Counted from the first letter of the stretch, positions 43,671 through 56,600 are shown. The stretch: DNA of 64,000 nucleotides from Oncomelania hupensis (GCA_036898135.1 CM072525.1:21791037-21855036), one strand, 5' to 3'. The notes: generated by a model not told the origin, from the sequence alone. A program made the numbers and translations.

Positions 43671-45502
43671 TCAGTGTGAATAATGCAGTTTGAAGAGGTG
43701 GGTTTTGAGGGCTTTTTTTAATGCCTGTGTTGATTGTATGTTGCGGATATGGGAGGAAAGGGAATTCCACTGCTTGGGTGCAGAGTAAGCGAATGCACGT
43801 TGGCCGTATGTCTTAGTGCGGGTGACGGGAACCTTGAGTGTGCGAGTGTCAGCAGAAGATCTTAAAGTGCGTGAAGGAGAGTAGACAGACAGCAGATCAG
43901 CAAGGTAGGAAGGACAAGAATCTGTGAAGAAGTTGTGACAGAGAACAGAGAACTTGTACTCTATGCGTGCTTGCACAGGAAGCCAGTGAAGGGAATGTAG
44001 TAGAGGTGTGATGTGATCGCGTTTCTTTGCTCGGAATACTAGTCTAGCTGCTGAGTTCTGAACCTTTTGTAGTTTGTCAGTGATGTGTTTTGGGGAGCCA
44101 GCGAGGAGAGAGTTGCAATAGTCAAGACGAGAAAGAGCGAGAGCGCAGACTAGGGTTTTGGTGGCAGTGACTGTAAGATAGTGGCGAAAGAAGCTGATTT
44201 GGCGCATGGCCGTGTATGCAGAGCGACAAACTTTGGAGATGTGGTTGTTGAGGGACAGGTCGTCAGAGAGAATGTAGCCGAGATTTCTCGCTGAGATGAT
44301 AACTGAATGTTTGTTGTCCCTACTGTAAGCGATGTTGGGAGAGGCGAGAGTGAGGAGGAGGTGTTGTGCTTGTGAATGAGGAGGGCTTCGGTTTTATCGT
44401 CATTAAGCTTAAGCTTGTTGAGAGTCATCCATGACTTAATATCTGTGATGCAGTTCTCCAAAGTCTGAACAGTGTGTGTCATCTGCAAATGACTGACTCT
44501 CAACAGCTTGCTTTCCGAGCAGGAGAAGCAGTGTCTTGGTGTACAGAGTGAATAACACCGGCCCTAAAACGGAACCCTGAGGCACTCCGCACACCAAGTC
44601 TGCTATGCTGGAGAAACAGCCATCGACAGTGACTGCTTGTGATCTGTCAGAAAGATATGAGTGGAACCAAGCCAGGACTGAGCCAGAGATTCCAAAGTAG
44701 TGTTGAAGAGTGTTGAAGAGAATGTGGTGGTCGACTGTGTCAAAGGCGGCTGAGAGGTCTAATAAGGTGAGAATGGAGACGTTACCATTATCTAAGGCAA
44801 GCAACAGATCATTGGTTACCTTTAGGAGGGCTGTCTCAGTGCTCAGAGCATTATCATACAGGTAGGCAAACAGTTGTTTGAGAACAATTTTTTCTATGAC
44901 TTTGGACAGGAAGGAGAAGTTTGAAACAGGTCTATAGTTCTTTAGATTATTTTTGTCTAAACTTGGTTTTTTAAGGAGGGGTTTGATGACAGCCGCTTTG
45001 AGCACAGACGGAACAACACCAGAGAACAGACTCTCGTTGATAATGTGGGTAATGGTCGGGAGTAGAGGGTCGAAATTCTCTATCAGCATGGGAGTGGGAA
45101 TGGGGTCAAGAGAGCAAGATGTGGGTTTTGAGCTTAAAATGACTTTCTTGACTTCTTGCTCTGTTATTGGTTGAAAAACTTCCAACTTTGCGTTAGTGAG
45201 GGAAGGTGTGAATGGGTTAATGAGTGGGATCTCATGGCTATCAAGAGCGGCCCTTATGTCAGCTACTTTCTGTGTGAAATAATTACAAAATACATCTGGG
45301 AGCTGACATGCTGGATGCGTGGATGGGAGTGATGTTGCATTGCTCTTACCCCTTAGCTGATTGCAAATGTCGAACAACTGTTTACTAGTTTCGCTGCTGC
45401 TAATTCTGTCGATAAAGTACCGAGTTTTGGCAGTCTGGACTATTTTAGTGACCCGTTTTTTGCAGCGGTGAAAATCAGCTTGCTGACTTCTAAACCTGAT
45501 TT
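43671..45502 (-). pseudogene. LINE reverse transcriptase (CR1/L2-like), frameshifted
   Basis: Three overlapping frames on the minus strand cover the RT: 45377-44436 (open upstream to about 45502) with [43 protein letters not shown] and FADD in place of YADD; 44503-44150 with SWMTLNKLKLNDDKTEALLI; and 44207-43671 with RLDYCNSLLAG, KRDHITPLLHSLHWLPV and LKTHLFKLHYSH. A short in-frame deletion lies before LSTETALLK. At least two frameshifts make it nonfunctional. Confidence 0.88.
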
Positions 45503-45634
45503 AAGCCGCTTTGTTTCTCCCTCCCACCCTTCTTCATACCTCATCCTCCCACCCCCACTTACCAACTGAAGTTCTGAAGTTGTTTCTGTCTGCATTGTTT
45601 AAGTCTTATTTCCAGTGCAACCCCCCCCCCCCCA

Positions 45635-45680
<46 letters not shown>

Positions 45681-45691
45681 TTCACACACAC
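45503..45691. repeat. C-run and CT microsatellite
   Basis: A C-run (45620-45633) and CT repeat (45637-45678) between the LINE and the inverted-repeat arm. No gene. Confidence 0.8.
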
Positions 45692-45868
45692 CAAAGAAAG
45701 TACAGCTACGCAAAGAAGGTTCATTTCGACTCTTACTGCGAAACGGAAGTTGCGAGCGCCCCCCAGCGATTCCCGTGATAAATGATTCCAAGGGCGATAA
45801 TTTGTTCTTAGCGCTATGTAAACAAACCGCTTCAGTAGATTATGTTCCGGACACTCGCTTGCTTAAAT
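45692..45868 (+). repeat. Left arm of a large inverted repeat
   Basis: Two blocks recur inverted at 47681-47870: an outer 33-bp block (AAAGAAAGTACAGCTACGC start) and an inner 113-bp block (45756-45868) that looks perfect. The 31 bp between the blocks differ from the other arm. No protein or RNA gene was recognised. Confidence 0.9.
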
Positions 45869-46534
45869 CAAAGAAGAATGAAGAAATGTGTTGTTTTTTT
45901 CATAAGTGTTACTAAACTACAAAATAACAGCAGTAAGCTGCTTAATGCATTTATCAGCATTATAATGAGAAAAGCAAAGATGTTTTAGTATTTCCTTCGT
46001 AAGTTTTCTTATTTTAATACATTCCATTTCGTTGAACTTGGCGTGTACAGATGTCTTGTAAAGAAAAACTATTAAAAAAAGAAGTAATTTTTAAGCAAAT
46101 AATTCTTCATAAATGCATCTAAGAATAAAAATCCAAGAGCAAAAACTATTAATTCTTATCCTTTTAATGTATAATGCTACTAGTTAATTGTCTAGTATTA
46201 TCAGATTTTGTTGTTGTTGTTGCATGTGAAATGTATGCAGAAAAAATACCAAATGTGATTTTTTAAATCTTTCAAATGTAAAATACCATTTTCTGTGTGA
46301 CTGTATTCCCTTTCCATTACATTTGGTTTAAGCAGACAGGAAAAGGGTTAATTGTATTTGTTTTGTCTTGAAAAACTTATGTTTCTTTGTAGGTATGTCT
46401 TAATCTTGCTAAACAAAAAGTAAACAACAGATTTAATTATAAAAACCTAACATTCTTACCCTTTTCATTATTTTAAACATACATTTATTGAGATGACAGT
46501 GCTTTACAAAAATGATAATTGCTGAAGCTTCCTT

Positions 46535-46611
<77 letters not shown>

Positions 46612-47680
46612 TCATTGTTGCTTTTTGTTGCTATAATATTCATATTAAATGTCAGAAAAAGAAACACAAATGTTTGAAGCTATTTTTTTCAGCTTTTATA
46701 AATGCATGATGGTTTAACAATAAAGTAACATAATTGATGCAGCCTGCTGCAATGTACAGATCTAATATTATAAATGACTACACATATTTCTTATTTGACT
46801 ATTTTTATTGTTGCACTTTTTGGTCTTATCTAGGTGCAATTTCCAATGTAATGATTCATGCAAAAAAAAATAATGCTTTTAAACGTTAAATGTGTTTTCT
46901 TTAAAAGCTTCACTGTTCACTCTTCTTGTTGCATTGCTTTATTTCTCTACTTCTATAGTCTTGATGTCTGTTGGTTTATATATTATTTATTTCTTCAGAA
47001 TACATATAAAATATATACATCACAAGCAGCAGGGACAAGCAACAAGCATGCTTATATAAGCCTATCCCTGTGCGAGTAAATTTCAGAGTTAAATTTGGCA
47101 GAAGAATATTAACATTGTGCAATATATACATATACACATACACACACATGTCTGTTCTTTTTCTTTAGTCTATCTTAACCTATCAAATTTCCTTTGGCAA
47201 CTACAGTTCTATTATAGAGATAGCCTATATTAAACCATAATGATGATGATGATGATGATGAAAATGATGATGATAAACAGTAGGCCTAATAATTTATAGG
47301 CTTATTTACACAGTTGATCGAAAGCAGTAAATATAATTTTAAGATGAGAGCCTAACAGTAGGTTAGCAGCGATTAAAATCAGACGTGCAGTGTAAATGAG
47401 ATAAACAGTAGATTGGAACACAGTTATTAACTGGAAATGCTAAATCAAGCAATGTTCAGAAAAGCTATTACCGGTATTCAAGCTTACTTTTGGGTTTGAG
47501 TTTTGACGGATCTAGGATGAGTACAGGCCGAGTACAGGCCTACTGAATCATCAGCATTGGTACGGTAATTTAATCGGCTGAATGCATAATTCAAGCAACT
47601 TGTTGGCAAGCTGCATTTACATTATTAAAACCAGACACTTATTAACTTACTTTCAAAAAAAAAAGCAGAATCGCTTGTTA
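45869..47680. other. Spacer between the inverted-repeat arms, no gene
   Basis: AT-rich, about 1.8 kb, with a (GA)n run at 46541-46608 and a GATGAT run at 47240-47275. No transposase or other coding region was recognised on either strand. Confidence 0.6.
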
Positions 47681-47870
47681 ATTTAAGCAAGCGAGTGTCC
47701 GGAACATAATCTACTGAAGCGGTTTGTTTACATAGCGCTAAGAACAAATTATCGCCCTTGGAATCATTTATCACGGGAATCGCTGGGGGGCGCTACGAGT
47801 GGCTACGTTTTGTAACTTTATATAGGCCTTCGCCGAGATGAACCTTCTTTGCGTAGCTGTACTTTCTTTG
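47681..47870 (-). repeat. Right arm of the large inverted repeat
   Basis: Reverse complement of 45692-45868. The inner block 47681-47793 and outer block 47838-47870 match; the middle differs and includes a TATATAGG stretch. Confidence 0.9.
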
Positions 47871-47907
47871 CACACACGTAAGACATGGAATCCATGATAA
47901 GACGTAT

Positions 47908-48474
47908 TACATTACATTACATGATTATTGCTTTAGGTCCAGCGGACTCTTCCGTGCCAAATCAGGACCGGACAACCCCTGATCCGCATCAAAGATCTGC
48001 TGAAACAACCCTAGTGGTAAAACTGAAAGCTCTCCACCAGCCGGTCACTTTACAATAAAGACATCCCACGCAGGGGACGCTGAGGCTGTACTCTAATATA
48101 TCAAACCCCCGTTTACAAAAACAAACATCATTATAAATTATCAACAAAACACATACATATAAAATGCCTACATTGCTAAATAATAACATCATAGGAAGCC
48201 CTAGTGACCACCTGGCAGAAAGCGTCCAATATTCCCAAGCTGATCCAACAGACCTCATACACAAATAAGGAGTCTTGTCCTGGAAGAGTTTTCAAGAAAA
48301 AAGATAGGTGACTGGTCTAGCAAAGAAGAAGATAGTATAGCAGATTGATAGAACAGAGCGGGAATGAGAAAGAGCAAATGAGAAAGACAGCGACAGTGGG
48401 AATTTAAAGCACTAAATTTCCAGAAAGTGGGGATACTATTTATACTGAAACCCCCGGCACCCCAACGGGAGAGT
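47908..48474 (-). mobile_element. 0.57-kb retroposon, uninterrupted copy
   Basis: Flanked by a 13-bp direct repeat TGATAAGACGTAT (47895-47907 and 48475-48487). Read on the minus strand it begins CTCCCGTTGGGGTGCCGGGG, has a TATA-like GTATAAATAG near its start, and ends CCTAAAGCAATAATCATG plus TAATG units. It is the intact relative of the sequence split by the 14-kb Ty3 element (21066-21202 and 35240-35672). No tRNA promoter boxes or RT were seen, so it may be a short LINE derivative or another retroposon. Confidence 0.85.
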
Positions 48475-48487
48475 TGATAAGACGTAT

Positions 48488-50559
48488 AGCCTTAGCTATC
48501 ACAACACAAAATGTATAGCCTCTCACCAAACACACACATGGACACACATACACACACCCCCACGCACGCACACACACATGTAACAGCAGAAATATTGACG
48601 ACAAACATGTAGGAAATTAGCTTAGCGAAACAGAGATACCATCGAACGAAACTGGACATTAATACAACAGTTAGCTAACAAGCAGCACACACATGGCAAA
48701 TTAACTTCCTTGAAACAGTCACACCGCCGCCAGCTATTGATACCATCAACAGGCTTGGCGACCAAGAATTCTAAATAGCATACTTTAGTCAAAAACTAAC
48801 CATAGCGTTGTCTTCGATTAACTAACTTACTGCACCATGAGACACTAAGTAGCTCACTCCAGCCAAAAGTTACTAAGATGATGTCACCAGGATTGAGCAG
48901 GCACCGCTTATCGTTATTGCATCTGTTCTTCACTCTATCCCTGATACTCCACTTGAAAGATAATTATGCGTGTCCAGTGACAAGAGAGCGGGGGAGGAAC
49001 TATTCAAATTAGAACCATAATTCTGTAGAGGCGAGATTAACGAAAACGAGAGCTAAAAACGATTGGCCAGAAGACTACTAGGGACTTTTGCATATCTTTG
49101 GGGACAAAATCTCAGCTGGTTAGTCGCAAAAGAAATACCAAGCTGTGAGGGTCGACCAGAGGAACAAACTGCAGTGTTCGTCTATCTCCATCTCATCAAG
49201 AGAGGGCTAGAGACGTAAAAGACGATTTCACGAGTCCCAGAGTCTACAAGTAAGATAACACTAATAGTTTTGATATGTGTATGTTTATTGTATATTGATT
49301 GCCATGTATAAATAATATGTTCTTGATATAGTTACAGAAACAGATTATTGTTTCTGAGACAGTATGCATGTGGTTTGATGTACCTTAGCCTTAAGATTCG
49401 AATTGAATTGTGCATATGGGAACCCTGCAGGTGTCTGATGCTATGGACACTTTGCAGAGGGGACCGCACACTTATAGCTAACGAGAATACTGTAGCCAGG
49501 GCTCCGACTTTTACAGGTCGGACCTGGGATCACGTTTGTGGAGACGAACGCCTGACCGTCGCTCCCGTGGAACCAAGGAGAACTACCACGATTCTACCTG
49601 ACCACGTCCAAACCCCACAGCTTCAAGAGCGACCCGACTTACCTTAGCTAAGTCACCCACAAGAACTGAGTCATACCCTCGAGAAACTAGAACCTTTGAA
49701 ACTTACGAACAGTGAAAATCGTAACCGCAGGTAGCAAATGACGAAAGAAACCTGTTAAAACATTTTCCCAGCACTTGGAACTATATTACTTATTAATTTA
49801 CCGATTAATGCAGAAATGTTAAAGTTTGTGTTGAATATATAAAAAGTGAAATTACATACATACGACTGGTGTCATTCTATTTGTATTGTTGTGTAGTTAT
49901 TAGTTTTCTTCTCTTGAGACATAATAATCTAGTCTTTTGATTAGTCATCACCGGTTCTCAAGTTGAGCCAAATGATACTAAAATTACCGAGAACAAATAT
50001 AAATTTTATGTGACCAAAGTACCGTGATCTGTCTCTCACACCACTTTAGGACTTCTGGTAAAAGAACGATCGATAGTGGTAGCGCATCGCCCATCTATCA
50101 ATAAGTCTTACCTCCTAGTAAGATAAACGTATCTTCCCCAGAATATCATCACAACACACACACCCACACACACACACATACACACACACACACAAGTTGA
50201 AGTGCTATAGTTATTTCTTTGGTGTATGTTATTACTTGTATAACCTATTGTTGTCAACGCATCTTAGAGTGCGGAAAGGGAAAGGAGGTAGGTCAGTAGG
50301 GATCGAGGGTGCATCATGTATGGAGAGAAAAATAAATTCATACACTGCATATGGTTCTGTTGTACAAATGGATTATTGTACATTCTCGAACCACCAAAAG
50401 CAGGCTGAGGTGGAGGTCTATAGTGTATTCTTGTTATACATCACTAGTAGGACGACTCTGCAAATGGCACAAGTGGGTGGTTTCACTTGTAGTGTTTTTT
50501 GCGCTCTTTGCATCTTGGTAGGCATTATTTTTATGTCCAATCTAAGAAGACATTTGGAC
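48488..50559. other. No gene firmly supported
   Basis: Includes CA-rich stretches (48520-48580, 50150-50195). A TGTAACAGC at 48579 and a later stretch ending CTCTCACACC near 50040 followed by TGGTAGCGCATCGCC gave the impression of an LTR and primer site, but no direct repeat or target duplication could be shown. The 99-codon frame at 49348-49647 is unassigned. Confidence 0.4.
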
Positions 50560-50891
<332 letters not shown>

Positions 50892-50917
50892 CATTCCAGT
50901 ATACTTAGCATCCGTGC

Positions 50918-50978
50918 GTGGTCCTGATTCGGCTCTTCGCTGCCCGCTGAATCCTATAAACAATGACTAACTAATTAA
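50918..50978 (+). mobile_element. 61-bp 5'-truncated retroposon tail
   Basis: Sequence GTGGTCCTGATTCGGCTC... to CCTATAAACAATGACTAAC, the CTAA-tailed 3' end of the 0.57-kb retroposon family. The flanks TTAGCATCCGTGC (50905-50917) and TTAGCATTCGTGC (50979-50991) are a 13-bp target duplication with one mismatch. Confidence 0.85.
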
Positions 50979-50991
50979 TTAGCATTCGTGC

Positions 50992-53290
50992 ACATACAAC
51001 AAATTCGCCTAGGATAATAACAAAGTGCTAAATTTTGACCATAATCTCCGCATTCACAGACGATACTTTACTTAATAGCGGCACAAAATATTTAATCCAT
51101 TGCATTTTTCTTGGCCGAGAATTTGGTTCTGAACGTCAGCGTTCACTGCCCGCTTCAAAATCGCCATCACAAAAATGCGAAAGTATTTCTGTCTTGCGAG
51201 TACGTTCACTTAAACTCTTCAGAAATTAAACAGTGACAGTAACATGCGTAGTTCGTATATTTCCATGTAAATTTAAAATCGAATTTCACTTGCATTGACG
51301 GCTTTTATTCAGTTTTGATTACGACGGCAACTAAATACATAATCGTCGTGAGGAAGCTCTCACTACGCGTAAGTAGAACGATGAAGTGACCATTAAATGA
51401 GAGAAATTTTCTGACCGCACTGAACATGCGTTCGTAGTCTTCGATCGGTCTTTAGTGATGATGATGATGACGGCGTTGATGAATGGTAATTATAACGGGC
51501 AACGTTTGGAAGTTATGATGGTGCCTATGATTTTTGCTGTTTTATCGTGTGCCTATAGCGGAAATGATTGGATTTACGTCACCGTCACAGTGACGTCAGG
51601 GTCGATATTACGTTATTCATATCACGGGTCTGTTTCTGGCTGAGTGGCGCATCGGTTTTCCTGGCGTTGCAGGCATGGCTGTTTTGTCCCACAGGTTTGG
51701 TCATTTCATCTTGGAAGGGGAGGACGATGATGGCCAACTGACTGACGGGAGTTATACACTGGCCGATGGATTGTGTAAGTTCAAGATATAGCAGAACAAT
51801 TGTGGCCACGGATGAGATGTAGCAACAACACAGCATTTTTTCAAAAAAAAAAAAAAAAATTTGTGCCTAAATTTAATACAGGATAACATGTATATTTTTT
51901 TTAAAAATTCATTTGTTAACATAAGTCGAAAACTTTTTTTTTAATAGCCATTAAAGAAAAAACACAGCATTTTCAGCTCTTTTCCCATTTTAGGTGACCG
52001 GCCGATGGCCTGCTTATATTATTGGAGATAATGTTAATTTAACGCTTTAATAAGTTAGTCCTTGATGTGATCTTTGTAAACAAATTAAAATAAACTCACT
52101 ACGTGCAGGAACTAAAAACCACTTTTTCAAGTATTTTACGGTCAAATTTCTTTTTTTTTTTTTTTTGCTTTGACATGGAAATAGTGCATTTGATTATCTG
52201 TACACAAAGTTTTAGCGAGGGGTCTTATTATTTAATCACAATTATCACGATAAAACCCACCTTTTCACTTGCCATTTGAGCTAACAGGACGCGGACGTCT
52301 CCTTTTGCAAAAACCCCGAAGCTACAGGCTTTCATTAATAATTATTGGTTAAAATTATTTATTTCTGATAAGTTTTCGCTTAGAAATAGCGCGTAATGTC
52401 ATACTGCTGTTCTGTGGGCACACTTTGGGATAACTCTATTCGTCATCACGGACGACAACTCTTGGCATGTATTGTTGCTATGAGATGGCAATATTCCGAT
52501 GTTGGTAGGTAGGTAGGTAGGTAGGTAGGTTGGTTGGTAGGTAGGTAGGTTGGTTGGTAGGTAGGTGTCTCTGTAACCTTTCAGTCGTTGGGAATTGAAG
52601 CATTAAGACCTCCATTTTCACCAAATCCGCTTCATGAGGGCGGTGCAGGTCTCCTCTCCTTCGCTGCTTTACTTTACCAGGTTCTACATAGATCCAGGGA
52701 CCCGTTCACAGCTGGGTGGACAGAGGGCGGAGAGGGGGGAGGAGGGCAGGGAGGGGGTAAGGTGTCGTGCGCTTGTTTCAATCTGTTTGGGTCATTTTGG
52801 TGATTGCCTTTCAAGCATGGACATGCGTTGCTTAACATGAAACATGGCTGACGTGTGGTCAGACCACTGTACTATTGCGCCACAGATGCTGGACAAAGGG
52901 TCAACTTTTCCGTTGATGTACTGTTAAATATTCTGTTAGTCTGCGAGAGACAGGGCGTGATTCATTCAAACTTGACAAACAGTATCGTCGTAGATTTTAA
53001 AAAAAAATACGTGAAGATCTAGAAAGAAAGGTCGGGCTATGTTTAAGTCGCGGCGGGCGCCAGGTTTTGGTGGCCTTTGGCAGCGGGGGCCAGAATTTTC
53101 AGAACTTGAATTATGTGAGGCTATATTGCATCTTCTTCTTCTTCTTCTTCTTCTTCTTCTTCTTCTTCTTCTTCTTCTTCTTCTTCTTCTTCTTCTTCTT
53201 CTTCTTCTACTTATGTTTTGTAAAGAAAATTAAAAACTAGGTCTTACTTCTCAGATCTAAAAAGATTGTGGGTTCGGGAACTGAATAGAA
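50992..53290. other. No gene seen; GGTA and TTC microsatellites
   Basis: Holds a GGTA/GGTT tandem repeat (52503-52566) and a TTC run (53129-53208). The remaining sequence has no recognised coding or RNA feature on either strand. Confidence 0.5.
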
Positions 53291-54317
53291 TATTATACCA
53301 AACGTTTCCCGGCGTGACGTAAGAGGCGACTAACAGGGGTGATGTCAGCACGGCATCACTGGGCGAAAGTCTTCTGCACAAAAATCACCGACCAGGACAG
53401 AAAACCCTCACGTTATTACAGGTTCCACGACCATTTGTTCGGGGCAAAGGCGATCCACTCTACTCGTGGATTTCTGCTGTGGCCAACAGCCTGGAGAGGA
53501 TTGGGTCCTGCCAGATCTTTCTTGTCCAAGTATGATGAATAGAACCATTCACTTCATACCGGATCGGTCATCGACCGCGTCACCAAGGACCGCGCCTTCC
53601 GTTGGTCAACAGGACGGAGGTGATAAGTGTGCTACTGATGGCCAAGTTAGCAGGATCCGCACGAGAGACAACATCGTCATAGGAACCTTTGATGTCAGGA
53701 CCCTAACTGCGGAAGGAAAATTAGAAGAATTGGCGCACGAGCTGGATCACTATCGATGGAACATTTTAGGTATCAGCGAACTGCGCTGGAAAGAACAAAA
53801 TAAAGCAACGATCGATAAGGACCACAAGCTTTATTTCAGCGGGAGATATGACAGGCACGAACACGGCGTTGGATTCTTTTCTTACAGAGACATTCTAGCC
53901 ACTGTCATTGGTTGTCGCCCAGGCTCCAGTAGACTTACTACCATCCGTCTGAGAGCAGCCCCTTTCAACATCACCATCATCCAGGCCTGTGCCCCAACAT
54001 CAGACTATGACGACAGCGAAGTGAACGATTTCTATGAAAATCTAAAGGCTTTCCTTGACCAAGTGCCAAAGAAGGACATAGTCATAGTGCAAAGCGACTG
54101 AAATGCCAAGGTTGGCCAAAATGCGCACCACGGTTGGGGAGAAACATGTCGACCCCACTGCAATAACGAGACAAATGACAGAGGTCTGAGACTCTTGGAG
54201 TTTTCCAGATACAACAATCTGATACTGCCAAACACGCATGGTCTCCACACAAAATCCAGACAATGGACATGACCCAGTCCCAGCGGGGAGCATCACAACC
54301 AGATGGTGTCATATAGT
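53291..54317 (+). pseudogene. RTE-like LINE 5' part: apurinic endonuclease domain
   Basis: The frame from 53466 reaches an endonuclease domain: IVIGTFDVRTLTAEGKLEEL, WNILGISELRWKE (catalytic Glu region), and later KKDIVIVQSD. An in-frame TGA at the usual Trp (D-W-NAKVG) at 54099-54101 stops it, but the frame continues beyond with NAKVGQNAHHGWGETC and a second TGA. It breaks off near 54317 within the S-x-x-HHNQ region. Upstream sequence from about 53291 may be the 5' UTR. It is the same general family as 16147-17025 and 63627-64000. Confidence 0.85.
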
Positions 54318-55190
54318 CAGTAGGCTAGAGAGCAGATAGGAGTACATGCGTATGTGGTTGGGTGCATCTGTACTGAAAGAAATTGAAATTGTGATTGGTT
54401 GATTTGACGGTTATGCTTATATAGTAAGGGAAATAACTCTTGCTTGGGTATTAGTGAACTCAGCCATTTTGGATGAAAAACTGCCGTGCTGGTTTTTTAG
54501 GCTGAAGTTCTTCTTCATAGCGACGAGGCTCTAAGGTAAATAAATACATTTATATTATTGCTAGCTATTATCATAGTAAAATATTACATTTTGCTATTGT
54601 GAAATTATTTCATTTATTATTCTTGATGCAAATATTGTTGGTGTGCGTTGACTTAGGTATTAGATCTAAAAGGTGGTTATTGACGGAATACTATTTAGGC
54701 CTAGAAGTTGTTGCTATGTTAGTATTGTTAGTATTATAAGGAAATGGTACGTATGAACTATTGTTAGTAGTAGGTAGATGTGTGTGGCTGTGGATATTGT
54801 AAGAAGGATGAAAGATGATAGGTCCGAAGGACAAGTAATAATAGATCCAAATAAATGGCCAACAGAAGAGATAGCAATAGTGGGCTCTGAACCCCAAAGC
54901 TCATAGAGTTACTAAAGAAGGCCTTTTATTGCAATTTTTGGCTGTTATATGAGCTTTTTAAAAAAGCGCTCCAAAGCACTCTGGGAATCCGCAATTTGCT
55001 AAATATAATACATATTCGTATATCTTGACTTGTCAAAACTTATTTCAAAACTTAAAAATAAAACTTAGAAAAAATACCTCATTTAGAAAGTAGAAAACTT
55101 ACTTAGAAAACTTAAAAAATACTTTACTACTGGAATTGGAAATTTTTACAAAAACCGGTGGTAGCACTTCCCGCTTGGACTCTCTCCCTA
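54318..55190 (+). promoter_or_regulatory. Possible plus-strand promoter and first exon, otherwise nothing seen
   Basis: At 54393-54425 there is GTGATTGGTTGA (CCAAT-type) followed by a TATATAG box in GCTTATATAGTAAGG. About 110 bp later GGCTCTAAG/GTAAATAAA could be a splice donor. No following exon was identified. The rest of the stretch is AT-rich with no gene. Confidence 0.25.
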
Positions 55191-55249
55191 ACTTGGTGGA
55201 GTGGGACGGACCCCTCGACCTTTTGCACGCATCTCCCACTCCACCAAGT
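55191..55249. repeat. 16-bp perfect inverted repeat at the satellite border
   Basis: ACTTGGTGGAGTGGGA (55191-55206) and its exact complement TCCCACTCCACCAAGT (55234-55249) are separated by 27 bp. The right arm is the start of the first satellite unit; the left arm is not found in later units. Confidence 0.9.
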
Positions 55250-56600
55250 GAGCCCAAGCGTTGTGGCATGTGTTGTCATCAAACCCCAAATGGGGAATCT
55301 CTACGAGACGAAATTAGAGAAACCCACGGAGGTGTACTGACTGAACTTTGGCTGCGAGTCGGACAGTTGGATTAAGTAGGAGGTTCCCAGGATACAGCGC
55401 GCAGCCTCCTGTCTTACCCAATGTCATGCAACCATTCGTTCTTGCGTTCAATATATCTGTTTACTTGTTGCCTGAGGCTTGACAATTGGATTAAGTAGGA
55501 AGGGATCCACTCCACCAAGTGAGCCCAAGCGTTGTGGCATGTGTTGTCTGTCATCAAACCCCAAATGGGGAATCTCTACGAGACGAAATTAGAGAAACCC
55601 ACGGAGGTGTACTGACTGAACTTTGGCTGCGAGTCGGACAGTTGGATTAAGTAGGAGGTTCCCAGGATACAGCGCGCAGCCTCCTGTCTTACCCAATGTC
55701 ATGCAACCATTCGTTCTTGCGTTCAATATATCTGTTTACTTGTTGCCTGAGGCTTGACAATTGGATTAAGTAGGAAGGGATCCACTCCACCAAGTGAGCC
55801 CAAGCGTTGTGGCATGTGTTGTCTGTCATCAAACCCCAAATGGGGAATCTCTACGAGACGAAATTAGAGAAACCCACGGAGGTGTACTGACTGAACTTTG
55901 GCTGCGAGTCGGACAGTTGGATTAAGTAGGAGGTTCCCAGGATACAGCGCGCAGCCTCCTGTCTTACCCAATGTCATGCAACCATTCGTTCTTGCGTTCA
56001 ATATATCTGTTTACTTGTTGCCTGAGGCTTGACAATTGGATTAAGTAGGAAGGGATCCACTCCACCAAGTGAGCCCAAGCGTTGTGGCATGTGTTGTCTG
56101 TCATCAAACCCCAAATGGGGAATCTCTACGAGACGAAATTAGAGAAACCCACGGAGGTGTACTGACTGAACTTTGGCTGCGAGTCGGACAGTTGGATTAA
56201 GTAGGAGGTTCCCAGGATACAGCGCGCAGCCTCCTGTCTTACCCAATGTCATGCAACCATTCGTTCTTGCGTTCAATATATCTGTTTACTTGTTGCCTGA
56301 GGCTTGACAATTGGATTAAGTAGGAAGGGATCCACTCCACCAAGTGAGCCCAAGCGTTGTGGCATGTGTTGTCTGTCATCAAACCCCAAATGGGGAATCT
56401 CTACGAGACGAAATTAGAGAAACCCACGGAGGTGTACTGACTGAACTTTGGCTGCGAGTCGGACAGTTGGATTAAGTAGGAGGTTCCCAGGATACAGCGC
56501 GCAGCCTCCTGTCTTACCCAATGTCATGCAACCATTCGTTCTTGCGTTCAATATCTGTTTACTTGTTGCCTGAGGCTTGACAATTGGATTAAGTAGGAAG
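55234..56600 (+). repeat. 275-bp satellite, five tandem units
   Basis: The unit starts are at about 55234 (slightly shorter first unit), 55503, 55778, 56053 and 56328; the last unit lacks 2 bp. The unit runs from GGATCCACTCCACCAAGTG to GGATTAAGTAGGAAGG. Middle units look identical, so amplification is recent. Each unit contains a hairpin-forming piece (TTGGATTAAGTAGGAGG ... CCTCCTGTCTTACCCA). A related diverged hairpin follows the array at 56584-56640. No coding region or spacer variation is present. Confidence 0.97.

Larger units (their letters stand above)
43207..45502 (-). mobile_element. CR1/L2-like LINE, decayed
   Basis: Non-LTR element on the minus strand with RT and 3' UTR; the 3' end is CGCTATATAAAAATCCG followed by an ATT run (43207-43266). 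Its tail resembles that of the SINE at 4937-5346. The 3' UTR is interrupted by a 57-bp retroposon tail (43565-43621). The 5' half (endonuclease) is missing. Confidence 0.85.

Noticed and set aside
48579..50100. Possible LTR plus primer-binding site
   Set aside because: TG start and a TGG-type motif were seen, but no second LTR, target duplication or pol sequence could be found.
55503..56600. CRISPR-like regular repeats
   Set aside because: The units are contiguous with no unique spacers; this is a satellite in a eukaryotic genome.
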